NCBI GenBank assembly: GCA_023667315.1
Contig: JAMPAI010000004.1
Span: forward strand, 1-64,000
Source of the DNA: Ruminococcus flavefaciens
GTDB taxonomy: Bacteria > Bacteroidota > Bacteroidia > Bacteroidales > P3
DNA: 64,000 nucleotides
Reading direction: 5' to 3'
Shown: one piece after another, positions 15,735 to 25,202 of the stretch
Position numbering within the stretch: the stretch's first letter is position 1
Layout of the letters: each line of letters opens with the position of its first letter
The notes under the pieces: generated by a model
Told to the model about the DNA's origin: nothing
Database searches by the model: none
Seen by the model: the letters and a program-made list of their open reading frames with translations, nothing else
Program-made: the position numbers and the translations under genes

Positions 15735-15765
15735 AAAGGCGGAAACCTGAACAGTCTCCGCCTTT
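15735..15765 (-). terminator. Terminator-like hairpin after aspS
   Basis: AAAGGCGGA (15735-15743) pairs with TCCGCCTTT (15757-15765) across a 13-base loop, directly after the aspS stop. The T run on the minus strand is short (TTTATTAT), so termination may be partial. Confidence 0.6.
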
Positions 15766-15772
15766 CGTAAAA

Positions 15773-17533
15773 TTACTTTTGGGCTTCGGGCGCCGTGGTC
15801 TTGAGGAACAGTTCGTCCAATTGCGCCTGGCTGATGGGCGAGGGCGATTCGCTCATCACATCGCGTCCCGAGTTGTTCTTGGGGAAGGCGATATAGTCGC
15901 GGATGCTGTCCGCACCGCCGAAGAGGGCGCACAGACGGTCGAACCCGAAGGCCAGGCCGCCGTGGGGAGGCGCGCCGAACTCGAAGGCGTTCATCAGGAA
16001 GCCGAACTGGTTCTGGGCTTCCTCATCGCTGAAGCCGAGGGCATTGAACATGCGTTTCTGCAAGTCGCGGTTGTGGATACGGATGGAACCGCCGCCCACT
16101 TCCACGCCGTTGATTACCATATCGTAGGCGTTGGCGCGCACCTTGCCCGGATCGCTTTCCAAAAGCGCCTCGTCTTCGGGCTTGGGCGCGGTAAAGGGGT
16201 GGTGCATGGCAAAGAAGCGGTTCGCTTCCTCGTCCCATTCCAAGAGCGGGAAATCCACGACCCAAAGCACCTTGTAGTTGAACGGGTCGCGCAGTCCCAG
16301 GCGGCTGCCCATCTCAAGGCGCAGCTGGCCGAGAGCCGTCTTGGTCTTGGCGGCCTTTCCGGAAAGCACCAGCATCAGGTCACCGGGCTTGGCACCGCAG
16401 GCTTCCGCCACTTTCTTAAGGTCTTCGGGCGTGTAGAACTTGTCCACCGAAGACTTGAAGCTGCCGTCGGCATTGTATTTGATATACACCAGGCCTCCCG
16501 CACCCACTTGCGGACGCTTAACGAACTCGGTAAGTTCGTCCAATTGCTTGCGGGTGTATTCGCTTGCGCCTTCCACCACGATGCCGCCGATCCATTCGCT
16601 CTGGTCGAACACGCTGAACTTGCCTTGAGGAAAGACGTCCTTGAGCGCGTTGAACTCCAAGCCGAAGCGGATATCGGGCTTGTCTGAGCCGTATTTGTCC
16701 ATGGCCGTCTGCCAGGTCATGCGTTGCAGGGGCGGCAGTTCGATGCCTTTCTCCATCTTGAACAGGTGACGGATCAGGCCTTCGAAAGTCTGCAATACGT
16801 CTTCCTGTTCCACGAACGACATCTCGCAGTCCAGCTGCGTGAATTCGGGCTGGCGGTCGGCCCGCAGGTCTTCGTCGCGGAAGCAGCGCACAATCTGGAA
16901 GTAGCGGTCGAAACCGGCCACCATCAGCAGCTGCTTGTACTGTTGCGGTGACTGGGGCAGGGCGTAGAATTCGCCGGGGTTCATGCGGGAGGGAACCACG
17001 AAATCGCGCGCGCCTTCGGGGGTCGATTTAATGAGGAAAGGCGTTTCGATTTCCATGAAGCCCAGGTTGTCCATGTACTTGCGGATTTCGATGCCCAGGC
17101 GGTGGCGCAGGGAAATGTTCTTGCGTACGCAGTCGCGGCGAAGGTCGAGGTAGCGGTACTTCATGCGCAGTTCATCGCCGCCGTCGCTGTGCTCTTCGAT
17201 TGTGAAAGGCGGCGTTTTGGCCGCGTTCAGCACCTTGAGTTCCGAGGCGATGATCTCGATCTCGCCCGTGGGAATCTTGGCGTTCTTGTTGCTTCGCTCG
17301 GCCACGAGACCCTTTACCTGAACCACGAACTCGCGGCCCAGTCCGCGGGCCTGGCCGCAGAGCGCCGCATCGGTCTCCATATTGAAAACGATTTGCGTGA
17401 TGCCGTAACGGTCGCGCAAGTCAACGAACGTCATGCCGCCCAGATCGCGGGAACGCTGCACCCATCCGCACAGGCAAACTTCCTTGCCGGCATCGGTAAG
17501 ACGCAGTTCGCCGTTGTTATGTGTCCTGTACAT
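15773..17533 (-). CDS. aspS: Aspartyl-tRNA synthetase
   Basis: A 586-residue class II synthetase charging tRNA-Asp. The order is that of the bacterial type: an OB-fold anticodon-binding domain (about 1-110, with [20 protein letters not shown]), a catalytic core with motif 2 ([18 protein letters not shown]), a GAD insertion domain (about 280-415), and motif 3 near the C-terminus (GLAFGFDRL). Length is normal. It sits 28 bases downstream of gpmA on the same strand. The bacterial architecture with GAD domain is seen; whether it also charges tRNA-Asn cannot be judged here. Confidence 0.97.
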   Translation of the reverse strand: MYRTHNNGELRLTDAGKEVCLCGWVQRSRDLGGMTFVDLRDRYGITQIVFNMETDAALCGQARGLGREFVVQVKGLVAERSNKNAKIPTGEIEIIASELKVLNAAKTPPFTIEEHSDGGDELRMKYRYLDLRRDCVRKNISLRHRLGIEIRKYMDNLGFMEIETPFLIKSTPEGARDFVVPSRMNPGEFYALPQSPQQYKQLLMVAGFDRYFQIVRCFRDEDLRADRQPEFTQLDCEMSFVEQEDVLQTFEGLIRHLFKMEKGIELPPLQRMTWQTAMDKYGSDKPDIRFGLEFNALKDVFPQGKFSVFDQSEWIGGIVVEGASEYTRKQLDELTEFVKRPQVGAGGLVYIKYNADGSFKSSVDKFYTPEDLKKVAEACGAKPGDLMLVLSGKAAKTKTALGQLRLEMGSRLGLRDPFNYKVLWVVDFPLLEWDEEANRFFAMHHPFTAPKPEDEALLESDPGKVRANAYDMVINGVEVGGGSIRIHNRDLQKRMFNALGFSDEEAQNQFGFLMNAFEFGAPPHGGLAFGFDRLCALFGGADSIRDYIAFPKNNSGRDVMSESPSPISQAQLDELFLKTTAPEAQK

Positions 17534-17561
17534 GGTTTTCCTGAGTTTTTCAGTCTTTGGA

Positions 17562-18308
17562 TTATTTCTTTTTTCCCTGATTTGCCACTGCGTCCATCAA
17601 GGCCTTGATCTTTTCGGGGTCGCCCAAGAAACGGTCGCCCTTAAGGTTCATGTCGTCGTCGAACTCGAACAGGTAGGGGACGGCCGTGGGCAGGTTCAGC
17701 GACACGATGTCGGCGTCGGAAATGCCCTTGATATACTTGATGATGCCGCGCAGGGAGTTGCCGTGGGCGGCCACGATGATCTCGTTGCAATGCTTCATCG
17801 AGGGCACGATGGTTTCCGTCCAGTAAGGCACGATGCGGTTCACGGTGTCCTTAAGCGATTCGGTGAGGGGCAGGTTCTTCTTGTCCACGCCTGCATAGCG
17901 GGCATCCTGAAACGGGCTGCGCGGATCGTTTTCTTCCATCGGGTTGGGAGCCACATCGTAGCTTCTTCTCCAGATCTTTACCTGTTCTTCCCCGTATTTT
18001 TCGGCTGTTTCGGCCTTGTTCAAGCCCTGCAGCATACCGTAGTGCTTTTCGTTGAGACGCCAGGTCTTTTCCACCGGAATCCACAGCTGTCCCATTTCTT
18101 CGAGCACCGTGTTCAAGGTCTTGATGGCGCGGGTGAGGTAGGAGGTATAGGCCATGTCGAAATGGAATCCTTCTTTCTTGAGCAACTCTCCTGCCTGACG
18201 GGCTTCTTTCACGCCCTTGGGGCTAAGGTCCACATCGGTCCATCCGGTAAAGCGGTTCTCTTTGTTCCAGGCGCTTTCGCCATGTCTGATTAACACAACT
18301 TTTTTCAT
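17562..18308 (-). CDS. gpmA: 2,3-bisphosphoglycerate-dependent phosphoglycerate mutase
   Basis: A 248-residue enzyme converting 3-phosphoglycerate and 2-phosphoglycerate in glycolysis and gluconeogenesis. The phosphohistidine motif [18 protein letters not shown] opens the protein (His9), the substrate loop [14 protein letters not shown] is at about 85-98, and the second catalytic His is in [15 protein letters not shown]. The length matches GpmA of other bacteria. It lies between a secreted unknown (19 bases upstream) and aspS. No cofactor-independent homologue is visible in the window. Confidence 0.96.
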   Translation of the reverse strand: MKKVVLIRHGESAWNKENRFTGWTDVDLSPKGVKEARQAGELLKKEGFHFDMAYTSYLTRAIKTLNTVLEEMGQLWIPVEKTWRLNEKHYGMLQGLNKAETAEKYGEEQVKIWRRSYDVAPNPMEENDPRSPFQDARYAGVDKKNLPLTESLKDTVNRIVPYWTETIVPSMKHCNEIIVAAHGNSLRGIIKYIKGISDADIVSLNLPTAVPYLFEFDDDMNLKGDRFLGDPEKIKALMDAVANQGKKK

Positions 18309-18327
18309 GATCGTATCTTGCTAAAGT

Positions 18328-19269
18328 TTATTCATGTATATGCAACAGCTTTACCACGCGGCGGTCGTTGGGCAGAACGAATTCCACCAGATAGTCGTCG
18401 GGCGGCAGGATGGCGGCGTCGATCAGGTTGGGGCAGGAGGGAAGGCAGTCGGTTTCCTCCTCCACCAGCACCAGGTGGCCGTCTTTTGTATAGATGTTGT
18501 AACTGAGTACGTCTTCTTCGGGAACCACCTCGAAGGTATAGGCGTTGGGCTTGTCGGTCTCGTTGAAATAAATGCGGTAGTCTGTGGCCAGCAGCGCGCT
18601 GTCAACGCCTACGTAGTCGAACCAGATGCGGAGCGTGTTCAGGTGGATGTCGGGCGTGTAGGCGTCGGGTTTGGTCTCGATGCCCATCACCAGGAAGAGC
18701 GTGCCCGTATGGTTGGTGGCCACGATGGCGGGCGCGTCGTAGTTCTGGGCGAAGAAACGCCGCGAGGTGTCGTCTTTCTGCACGTGGATCGTGCCCACGC
18801 AGAACAGGTCGCGGCCCGACTCGGCGCCTTTGCCCTTGGAGAAGTTGGGGCGTCCCGAATTCACCTTGGGGCGTATGGGCGTGCCGCCCACCTTCAGGTG
18901 CAGGTTGCCCGGCTCGATGTTCTCGGTTCCCGCCAGCGTGAACGAAGACACGGTGGAGATGCGGTAGAGCGAGTTGGGCCTCAGGCCGCCGAATCCCTTG
19001 AAGATGAACAGGAACTCGCCCGCGCCGGTGTGCGAACTCGAAAACAGCATGCCCTTGCCCGCCGAATCGTTCTTGGGCAGCGGCATCCAACCGACGAACG
19101 GCTTGCCCTCGCGCCCTTTCGACTCGCTGGCGGCCATGCCGATCCATTCGCCGTCGCCGTTCTTGAACATCCAGGAATACACCTCGGTCTGCGCGCCGAG
19201 CAAGGCGGGCAGCAGCAGGAAAATCCCCAGCATCCCGAGCGGACGGATATGTTTGAGAAAGCTACACAT
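18328..19269 (-). CDS. Secreted protein of unknown function
   Basis: A 313-residue exported protein with a hydrophobic signal segment (PLGMLGIFLLLPALLGAQ) after a short basic N-terminus. The mature part is mostly beta-strand-like, with pieces such as SLYRISTVSSFTLAG and NTLRIWFDYVGVDSALLATD. The last 70 or so residues (LSYNIYTKDGHLVL, then PPDDYLVEFVLPNDRRVV) loosely resemble a type IX sorting tail, but the usual sequence is not well conserved, so I do not call it one. It overlaps the pyrF stop by eight bases and precedes gpmA. No family recognised. Confidence 0.55.
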   Translation of the reverse strand: MCSFLKHIRPLGMLGIFLLLPALLGAQTEVYSWMFKNGDGEWIGMAASESKGREGKPFVGWMPLPKNDSAGKGMLFSSSHTGAGEFLFIFKGFGGLRPNSLYRISTVSSFTLAGTENIEPGNLHLKVGGTPIRPKVNSGRPNFSKGKGAESGRDLFCVGTIHVQKDDTSRRFFAQNYDAPAIVATNHTGTLFLVMGIETKPDAYTPDIHLNTLRIWFDYVGVDSALLATDYRIYFNETDKPNAYTFEVVPEEDVLSYNIYTKDGHLVLVEEETDCLPSCPNLIDAAILPPDDYLVEFVLPNDRRVVKLLHIHE

Positions 19270-20077
19270 AACGGCTCATCTCTTGTTGCATGCGCTCGGC
19301 TTCCTGCGCGGCGGCCGAGGCGAAGTCTTCGCCCTTGGAGGCGTAGAGGATGCTGCGCGAGGCGTTGATGAGCAGGCCGATATCGTTTTTAATCAGCCCG
19401 TTGCGGCATACGTCTTCCAGACTGCCGCCCTGCGCGCCCACGCCCGGAACCAACAGGAAGTGTTCGGGCACGATGCGGCGTATTTCCTGAAGCATGTCGG
19501 CTTTGGTGGCGCCCACCACGTACATCATGTTCCGGGGCGTTCCCCATTGTCTGGAAACCGCCAGCAACTTTTGGTAGAGCGGCGGATTGCATTCGGCGCA
19601 GGTCTGGAAGTCGGCCGAGCCGGCATTGGAGGTGAGCACCAGCAGGATCACCCATTTGCCTTCTTCCTGCAGGAAGGGCTGCACCGAGTCCGAGCCCATG
19701 TAGGGCGCCACGGTGAGGGCGTCGAAATCGAAACCGCCTTCCTTGCTCAGGAAGGCTTTGGCGTAGCGGGCGGAGGTGTTGCCGATGTCGCCCCGCTTGG
19801 CATCGGCGATCGTGAACACGTTCTTGCCGCGCAGGTAATCGACGGTTTTCTGCAAACTCAGCATGCCCTTGATGCCGTAGGCTTCGTAGAATGCGGAATT
19901 GGGTTTGTAGGCCACCGCGTAGGGCAGCGTGGCGTCGATAATGCGGCGGTTGAACTCGAAAACGGGGTCTTCCGCGCCCTTTACGCAGGCGGGAAGCTTG
20001 TCCATGTCGGGGTCGAGCCCCACGCAAAGAAACGATTTCTTGGCGTGTATCTGTTCTATGAGTTGCTGTCTTGTCAT
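19262..20077 (-). CDS. pyrF: Orotidine 5'-phosphate decarboxylase (type 2)
   Basis: A 271-residue enzyme making UMP from OMP, the last step of pyrimidine synthesis. It has KSFLCVGLDPDMDKLP near the start, the catalytic region TIADAKRGDIGNTSARYAKA (the DxK core of the family) and LVPGVGAQGG near the C-terminal phosphate site. The long form with this motif order is the PyrF type 2 subfamily. It lies 21 bases downstream of prfA. The C-terminus overlaps the next gene by eight bases. Confidence 0.95.
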   Translation of the reverse strand: MTRQQLIEQIHAKKSFLCVGLDPDMDKLPACVKGAEDPVFEFNRRIIDATLPYAVAYKPNSAFYEAYGIKGMLSLQKTVDYLRGKNVFTIADAKRGDIGNTSARYAKAFLSKEGGFDFDALTVAPYMGSDSVQPFLQEEGKWVILLVLTSNAGSADFQTCAECNPPLYQKLLAVSRQWGTPRNMMYVVGATKADMLQEIRRIVPEHFLLVPGVGAQGGSLEDVCRNGLIKNDIGLLINASRSILYASKGEDFASAAAQEAERMQQEMSRYV

Positions 20078-20098
20078 GGCTTGGAATGTTTGGAAGGT

Positions 20099-21178
20099 CT
20101 AACCCACCGATTCCTTCATCTTCTCGGCGTTTTCGGCCAGCTGCAGGGCATCGATGATTTCCTGGATGTCGCCGTCCATAAACGTGCCTAAGCTATGGGT
20201 GGTGAAGTTGATCCGGTGGTCGGTGACGCGGCTCTGCGGGTAGTTGTAGGTGCGGATCTTGGCCGAACGGTCGCCGGTGGAGACCATGGTCTTGCGCTTG
20301 GAGGAAATGTCGTCGAGGTATTTCTGGTACTCGATTTCGTAGATACGGGTACGCAGCACGCGCAAGGCCTTCTCGTAGTTCTTTATCTGCGATTTCTCGT
20401 CCTGGATGGCCACCACGATGCCGGTGGGGATGTGGGTGAGGCGCACCGCCGAATAGGTGGTGTTCACCGACTGCCCGCCGGGTCCCGACGAACAGTAGGT
20501 GTCCTTGCGGATATCGGAGGCCTTCAGCTCCACGTCGAATTCATCGGCTTCGGGCAACACGGCCACCGAGGCGGCCGAGGTATGCACGCGCCCCATCGTT
20601 TCGGTGGCCGGCACGCGCTGCACGCGGTGCACGCCCGACTCGTATTTGAGGATGCCGTAGACACCGTCGCCCGACACGTTGAAGATCACTTCCTTGTAGC
20701 CGCCCGCCGTGCCTTCTGTATAATCCACCGTCTCCACTTTCCAGCCCTTGGCATCGCAGTAGCGGGTGTACATACGGTAGAGGTCGCCGGCAAAGATGGC
20801 GGCTTCGTCGCCTCCGGTTCCGGCGCGTATCTCCACGATGGCGTTCTTGGAGTCCTGCGGGTCGGCGGGAATGAGCAGGATGCGGATGCGTTCCTCGGTC
20901 TCGTCTTTCTGGCGCAGGTAGGTGTTCAGCTCCTCCTTGGCCATTTCGCGGAATTCCTCGTCTTTCTCGTTGTTGAGCACGTCTTTGGCCGCCGCGATGT
21001 TCGAAAGCAGGTTGCGGTATTCCTTGTGCGCCGCCACGATGGGCTGCATGTCCTTGTAGTCTTTGCTCAGCTTGATGTAACGCTTCATATCCTGCATCAC
21101 CTCAGGCTGGTTCATCTCTTCCTCGATTTCCCTGTACCGGGCGCTGAGCGCGTCCAGTTTGTCTAACATATTGTCCAT
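20099..21178 (-). CDS. prfA: Peptide chain release factor 1
   Basis: A 359-residue class I release factor that ends translation at UAA and UAG. The GGQ motif that reaches the peptidyl-transferase centre is at residues 234-236 (SSGPGGQSVNTTYSAVRL), and the stop-codon tripeptide P-A-T at about 190-192 (RVPATETMGRVHTSAA) marks it as RF1, not RF2. The usual start is ambiguous between Met1 and Met4 (MDNMLDKLDA). It is first in the run prfA-pyrF-unknown-gpmA-aspS. A Bacteroidota -7 box lies 29 bases upstream. Confidence 0.97.
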   Translation of the reverse strand: MDNMLDKLDALSARYREIEEEMNQPEVMQDMKRYIKLSKDYKDMQPIVAAHKEYRNLLSNIAAAKDVLNNEKDEEFREMAKEELNTYLRQKDETEERIRILLIPADPQDSKNAIVEIRAGTGGDEAAIFAGDLYRMYTRYCDAKGWKVETVDYTEGTAGGYKEVIFNVSGDGVYGILKYESGVHRVQRVPATETMGRVHTSAASVAVLPEADEFDVELKASDIRKDTYCSSGPGGQSVNTTYSAVRLTHIPTGIVVAIQDEKSQIKNYEKALRVLRTRIYEIEYQKYLDDISSKRKTMVSTGDRSAKIRTYNYPQSRVTDHRINFTTHSLGTFMDGDIQEIIDALQLAENAEKMKESVG

Positions 21179-21206
21179 GTGGTCTTCTTATGCGTGGTGC
21201 AAACTG

Positions 21207-21214
21207 CAAAGATA
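21207..21214 (-). promoter_or_regulatory. -7 box of the prfA promoter
   Basis: TATCTTTG on the minus strand, an exact TAnnTTTG match. The 12 bases AAAGATACGAAT that contain most of this box recur 84 bases further upstream at 21292-21303. Confidence 0.55.
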
Positions 21215-21303
21215 CGAATAAGGTGAGAGCGGAGCAACTGAAAGCTTGCTTTCAAGTTGCTCCGCCGAGCCGGAGTATCTTCAACGGAGTTAAAGATACG
21301 AAT
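21208..21303. repeat. Hairpin between two copies of a 12-base direct repeat
   Basis: AAAGATACGAAT occurs at 21208-21219 and again at 21292-21303. Between them a long hairpin runs from 21229 to 21265: GCGGAGCAACTGAAAGC pairs with GCTTTCAAGTTGCTCCGC except for one bulged T, over a 2-base loop. The arrangement suggests a promoter-proximal duplication or a very small palindromic insertion. The rest of the 230-base gap between prfA and the next gene is a terminator-like hairpin. Confidence 0.5.
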
Positions 21304-21339
21304 CCAATATGTTCTGCCGGCGGCGTCCATACAATCAAG

Positions 21340-21375
21340 CCCCGGCAATGCCGGATATTTTGAGCATTGCCGGGG
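21340..21375 (-). terminator. Hairpin after the secreted protein gene
   Basis: CCCCGGCAATGC (21340-21351) and GCATTGCCGGGG (21364-21375) form a perfect 12-base stem. There is no strong T run on either side, so it may act as a weak terminator or as an mRNA-end stabiliser. Confidence 0.5.
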
Positions 21376-21408
21376 CAGGAATCAAGGTTACCGCATCAAA
21401 ACGTGAAA

Positions 21409-22635
21409 TTACCTCACCGAAAACTTTTCCGTAAGCACTCCGCAGGGGGTCTTTACGCGGGCGAGGTAGATGCCCGAGGGCATCCACGACACGTTGCAGC
21501 GGAACGAGGTTTGATTATCCAATGTGGCGGCATACAGAACACGCCCGTTTACGTCCAGTATCTCCACCTTCTGGAGGTTGCAGCCCGTGGCGGTGAGCGT
21601 TATCGTCTCGCCGGCGGGGTTGGGGCTTAGGATTAACTCCGCTTTTGGGTGCTTCTCGGTTGGGGCGGCGCCTACTTTCCGGATGCTTTCGAGCTGCATT
21701 TCGGAATACAGCCTGCCGCCTATATCGTAACTTGAAGAAACATATCCTTTCACTTCCACACTGTCGCCCTCCGCATAGTCCACACCCTCAACCTGAAGTG
21801 GAGCACCATCGAACGCCCAAGTTGAATTGTAACTGAGGATAGGAGTGAGGTTACCGACCTTAATCGCTATCGCCTCAATACAACAATCCTGTTCGGGAAA
21901 ACCAAACGACGGTGTCAAAGCTAAAAGCAGTTTTCCCATAAGGGAAACATATTCGGGCTTGTTTTCCGAAACATAACAGGACGTATAATCCGGATTTTTA
22001 TAATCACGCCCTGCGTTAGTACAGAGTACTGTTTCGAGCGTGTCCAACGACCGCCCGAAATCCTTACGCCAGGCTATGCCGTGCGAAGCAGAGCCAACTT
22101 CGGTTAACCACATGTCCGTAACTTGATGGACGGTATCATACACTTTCAGATAATGAAAACCTTTACTGCCTCCGTACATGTTTGAGATAACGGTGTCTCC
22201 CACGGCCAATGCCCGAAACACAGGGTTTTTGCGCGTGTCCGTTTCTTCCACCCAATCCATGGCCAACACATCGTTCACTTGCAGGGAAAAATCGAAAAGC
22301 AGGTGTTCCCGTTGGCCGGCATAATCATAGACATAGACCCGAACGCTGTCTTCCCGCAATGCGTAACCTGCCGATACCTCGTTTCTTTCATCACTATTTT
22401 TGCGCCAAAACACCTCCCAATATTCATTGTTTCCTATCGTTGTATCCCTTGCGTTCCGACTAAAGAAATATTGATCGGTTCGATATTTCCGCCCCCCGTC
22501 CACAAGGGAATATTCCCGATACATTGACCATACCCTCCATCGAGCCTCCCCTTGCCATGTAATTATATCGGGGTTCGCCCATGCGTTTAGCGATAATAGG
22601 TAAAGGCATAGTATGATTATTGGTTTTGCTTTCAT
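21409..22635 (-). CDS. Secreted protein with type IX secretion sorting tail
   Basis: A 408-residue exported protein of unknown activity. It has a signal peptide (MKAKPIIILCLYLLSLNAWA). The central part has no recognised domain; it is rich in Trp, Tyr and Asp. The last 80 residues (about 330-408) form a typical type A sorting domain: LILSPNPAGETITL, KVEILDVNGRVLYAATL and PSGIYLARVKTPCGVLTEKFSV. It should therefore cross the outer membrane through the type IX system. It follows the protease gene by eight bases on the same strand, so the two are co-transcribed and may act together outside the cell. Confidence 0.75.
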   Translation of the reverse strand: MKAKPIIILCLYLLSLNAWANPDIITWQGEARWRVWSMYREYSLVDGGRKYRTDQYFFSRNARDTTIGNNEYWEVFWRKNSDERNEVSAGYALREDSVRVYVYDYAGQREHLLFDFSLQVNDVLAMDWVEETDTRKNPVFRALAVGDTVISNMYGGSKGFHYLKVYDTVHQVTDMWLTEVGSASHGIAWRKDFGRSLDTLETVLCTNAGRDYKNPDYTSCYVSENKPEYVSLMGKLLLALTPSFGFPEQDCCIEAIAIKVGNLTPILSYNSTWAFDGAPLQVEGVDYAEGDSVEVKGYVSSSYDIGGRLYSEMQLESIRKVGAAPTEKHPKAELILSPNPAGETITLTATGCNLQKVEILDVNGRVLYAATLDNQTSFRCNVSWMPSGIYLARVKTPCGVLTEKFSVR

Positions 22636-22643
22636 GGTGTTGA

Positions 22644-24233
22644 TTATTTTGTTTTTATTTCAAATTCAGCACCGAGTTCTACCTCAAAAGGACCATTGAT
22701 GGTAGTTTCTCTTTCTGCATCCAAAGTGAGCTTCGCTCCTTTTTTAACAGTTACGTTTTTAACGTCGATATTACATCCGTTAATGGTCGTACTGTTTGAA
22801 AAAGTTTTATTTTGTACGGTGGTCAATGTGCAGTGTGAGTCAATACCATCAAGATAAGTCACGTTAGAATTGATAGGGTCCAACCAATTGCTTAAACGCG
22901 TTTCGTTGGTGCCTCCACCTGTCCAAGATTTATCAAAACGTCCATATCGTTTTGTAACAGGGGGGCATCCTGACGCGCCTCCATGCAATTGACCTATGAT
23001 TCGATGATTTTGATTAAACAAAGGGGATCCCGAAGAACCTCCTTCGGTAGTGCCATTATCATAACTAACGTTCCAATGTGTATTCGCAGGAGATATTACA
23101 TTATCAGTCCACGAAAGCGGGCTATTGTTGGATGTCAAATTATCGTAATCAAATGATATTTTCATTAAGTCCCCTGCGGGGTGATGTATTCCTGTTCCTG
23201 ATGACGAAATTTTTTCACTTCTGTCCCAACCTGCAAATACAAGGTTATTTTCTGCCGCATTATTTAAGTTCTGCAATTCCATCAGTAAAAAATCCGTTTG
23301 CTGCCACGCAGATCTAAAATAAGCATAATTGTATGTAATATAATTATATACAACACTTCCGGCGCATGTTGTTTTTTTATAATGGAATCGGAAAGCCCAA
23401 TTTTTAGCATTGTTTATTTCTTCTTCACTTAGATTATCAGGGTCGTTGTCCGTATCAATACAATGAAAAGCAGACAAAAAGAAAGGTCTTTTATCTTGTC
23501 GGGTATTGTTAACCAAGGCACCCGAACACCAATAACTTCCACTTGACAGTAGTATAAGCGCGACGCTATTTGCTTCTGTTTCCCACTCCGGATAACAAGC
23601 AACATCGTTGTGACAATCGTATTTTGCCGTTTTTGTCATTTCCTCTGTCGGAAACATATTGACATAAGCATGTATTACCCTTGAAATAGTCAATTCAGAG
23701 GTGTCTTTGGCCGTCTTAGGTTCATGCAATTGAATGACAACATTGTCGCCTGCTATTAGATCTGTCAAAAAAAACTTGCAATCTTGTGGAATATTTTGAC
23801 GTTCGGTAATAGGCCCATAAACCATTCTGCCATCTGGATTAAAAATATAAATCGTCGCATTGGCTTTCAACTTTAATTCAGAGAAAACGAAATTGAGAGA
23901 GTATGCACCTTCAGAAGCAACACTTAAGCGCCATATTCGTTCTTTTTCGGTTTCATCCCATATGCCGTCGCCTAATGAATAGTTGACGTTAAACTCATAG
24001 CCGAAGCGAAAGGGAAAATCTCCATAATCGGCTAATTCTTTATCTTCTGCGAGCAGTTTTTGGATGTTTGCTATTGCCGGCATTTTTTTTGCAGACGGTT
24101 TACTTTTTGGATACATTTGCTTTAAAGCCGGGTATGCATCAAAAGCATTTCTGTCAACAAAGAATGTAGATGGTACTTGGGAAGAAGCCATCCCACTTAT
24201 TGCTAAGAGCAATACGAATAATATTTTTTGCAT
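22644..24233 (-). CDS. Secreted trypsin-like serine protease (S1, lysyl endopeptidase-like)
   Basis: A 529-residue exported protease. After a signal peptide (MQKILFVLLLAISGMASS) and an N-terminal pro-region (about 20-205), the chymotrypsin-fold domain carries the triad: His257 in LSAFHCID, Asp314 in QQTDFLLMEL and Ser401 in GGSSGSPLF. Paired cysteines (207/213, 236/258) fit disulfides of the lysyl endopeptidase type, but cleavage specificity is not certain. The last 65 residues (KTFSNSTTINGCNIDVKNV, then VELGAEFEIK) look like short parallel beta repeats. No type IX tail is seen. The coding sequence is visibly AT-rich compared with prfA and cca. Confidence 0.85.
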   Translation of the reverse strand: MQKILFVLLLAISGMASSQVPSTFFVDRNAFDAYPALKQMYPKSKPSAKKMPAIANIQKLLAEDKELADYGDFPFRFGYEFNVNYSLGDGIWDETEKERIWRLSVASEGAYSLNFVFSELKLKANATIYIFNPDGRMVYGPITERQNIPQDCKFFLTDLIAGDNVVIQLHEPKTAKDTSELTISRVIHAYVNMFPTEEMTKTAKYDCHNDVACYPEWETEANSVALILLSSGSYWCSGALVNNTRQDKRPFFLSAFHCIDTDNDPDNLSEEEINNAKNWAFRFHYKKTTCAGSVVYNYITYNYAYFRSAWQQTDFLLMELQNLNNAAENNLVFAGWDRSEKISSSGTGIHHPAGDLMKISFDYDNLTSNNSPLSWTDNVISPANTHWNVSYDNGTTEGGSSGSPLFNQNHRIIGQLHGGASGCPPVTKRYGRFDKSWTGGGTNETRLSNWLDPINSNVTYLDGIDSHCTLTTVQNKTFSNSTTINGCNIDVKNVTVKKGAKLTLDAERETTINGPFEVELGAEFEIKTK

Positions 24234-24254
24234 CGATTTATATTTTTGAGGTGA

Positions 24255-24986
24255 CTAAACTTTTTCATATTTGAAAACAACTATCTGTCGGGGAATGTCG
24301 GGCATATTTCCTTGTAGATATTTTAATATCAACACATTGTCTATGATTCCAAATTGATAGATAAACATATTGTCCTCATCCAAATAATTTTCAAATAGAA
24401 TATGCCCTTCCGTTCGATAAGGGCGGATTGGTTCATAAGTGGTAGGACGCACCATATTTAAATCTTCCCGAAATTCTATATAACGTCCATCATCTTCCAA
24501 TGAATTCATTATCAAAACATCATGATCGTCATAATAGCCCTCACCAACTAATTGCCATTTTCCAATGAGCCGTTTCTCTAATTGATCGGTATGGTTCTTC
24601 ACGAGTTTAATATCTGCAACTTCCGTAACGCCATTGTTAACAGATGCAAATTGATCTAAAAGCAGCGTATCATTTGGTAAAAATGAAACCGTATGCCGGG
24701 AGATTTTATCAGAAGCATTGTCCCATAACCTTTTCACTTCAATGATATTTTCGTTTGTTATGTGATATGACATGGCATAAATATCATTATCGTATTGTGA
24801 CTTCAGATAGATAGTATCATTTGATGAAAACACGTAGGTGTCGCCTTTCGCCTCATGTAGGATTTGACACCATTCGCCTAAAAGTTTTTCTTTTAGCTGG
24901 CTTGTTGGAATATCTGGTTTTCCACAGCCGGAAAGAAAAAGTTCAAGTGCAAAAATTGCAAACGTCAGTTTGTAGGCAAATTTCAT
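24255..24986 (-). CDS. Lipoprotein of unknown function
   Basis: A 243-residue protein with a lipoprotein signal ending in LFLSGCG (Cys21). Two similar halves are suggested by KLLGEWCQILHEAKGDTYVF near residue 35 and RLIGKWQLVGEGYYDDHDVL near residue 138, as in lipocalin-like or DUF4923-like lipoproteins that have a G-x-W near the start of a small barrel. This internal similarity is from reading only. It lies 21 bases upstream of the protease gene and is equally AT-rich. It may be part of the same transcript. Function unknown. Confidence 0.6.
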   Translation of the reverse strand: MKFAYKLTFAIFALELFLSGCGKPDIPTSQLKEKLLGEWCQILHEAKGDTYVFSSNDTIYLKSQYDNDIYAMSYHITNENIIEVKRLWDNASDKISRHTVSFLPNDTLLLDQFASVNNGVTEVADIKLVKNHTDQLEKRLIGKWQLVGEGYYDDHDVLIMNSLEDDGRYIEFREDLNMVRPTTYEPIRPYRTEGHILFENYLDEDNMFIYQFGIIDNVLILKYLQGNMPDIPRQIVVFKYEKV

Positions 24987-25156
24987 ATCTTGTAAAGTGT
25001 CAAAGTTTACGTTGATGGAATAAAGCGATAGCGCTTTTCCAATATGTCATTGCCTTGCACACCAAAAGACGCACAGACAATGTGGACAAAGATAGGAAAA
25101 TAATGCTAATTGCTTTCGGTTCTTGACTCTACCTACATCGAACTTGCCCTTGGCGA

Positions 25157-25188
25157 ATTGGTATCACGGAGATTTGTAGTTAAATTTG
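25157..25188 (+). promoter_or_regulatory. Promoter of the cca operon
   Basis: ATTG at 25157-25160 and TAAATTTG at 25181-25188 with a 20-base spacer, one mismatch from the Bacteroidota consensus. The predicted start of transcription is only about 10 bases before the first ATG. Confidence 0.6.
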
Positions 25189-25202
25189 CGCTTGGTTGAC
25201 AG

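Noticed and set aside
18328-19269. Type IX secretion tail on the secreted unknown before gpmA
   Set aside because: The end shows a loose likeness (DGHLVL, DDYLVEF) but lacks the usual conserved pattern, so I left it as unknown.
21163-21348. 61-codon minus-strand frame upstream of prfA
   Set aside because: It overlaps the prfA start and promoter box and encodes no recognisable peptide.
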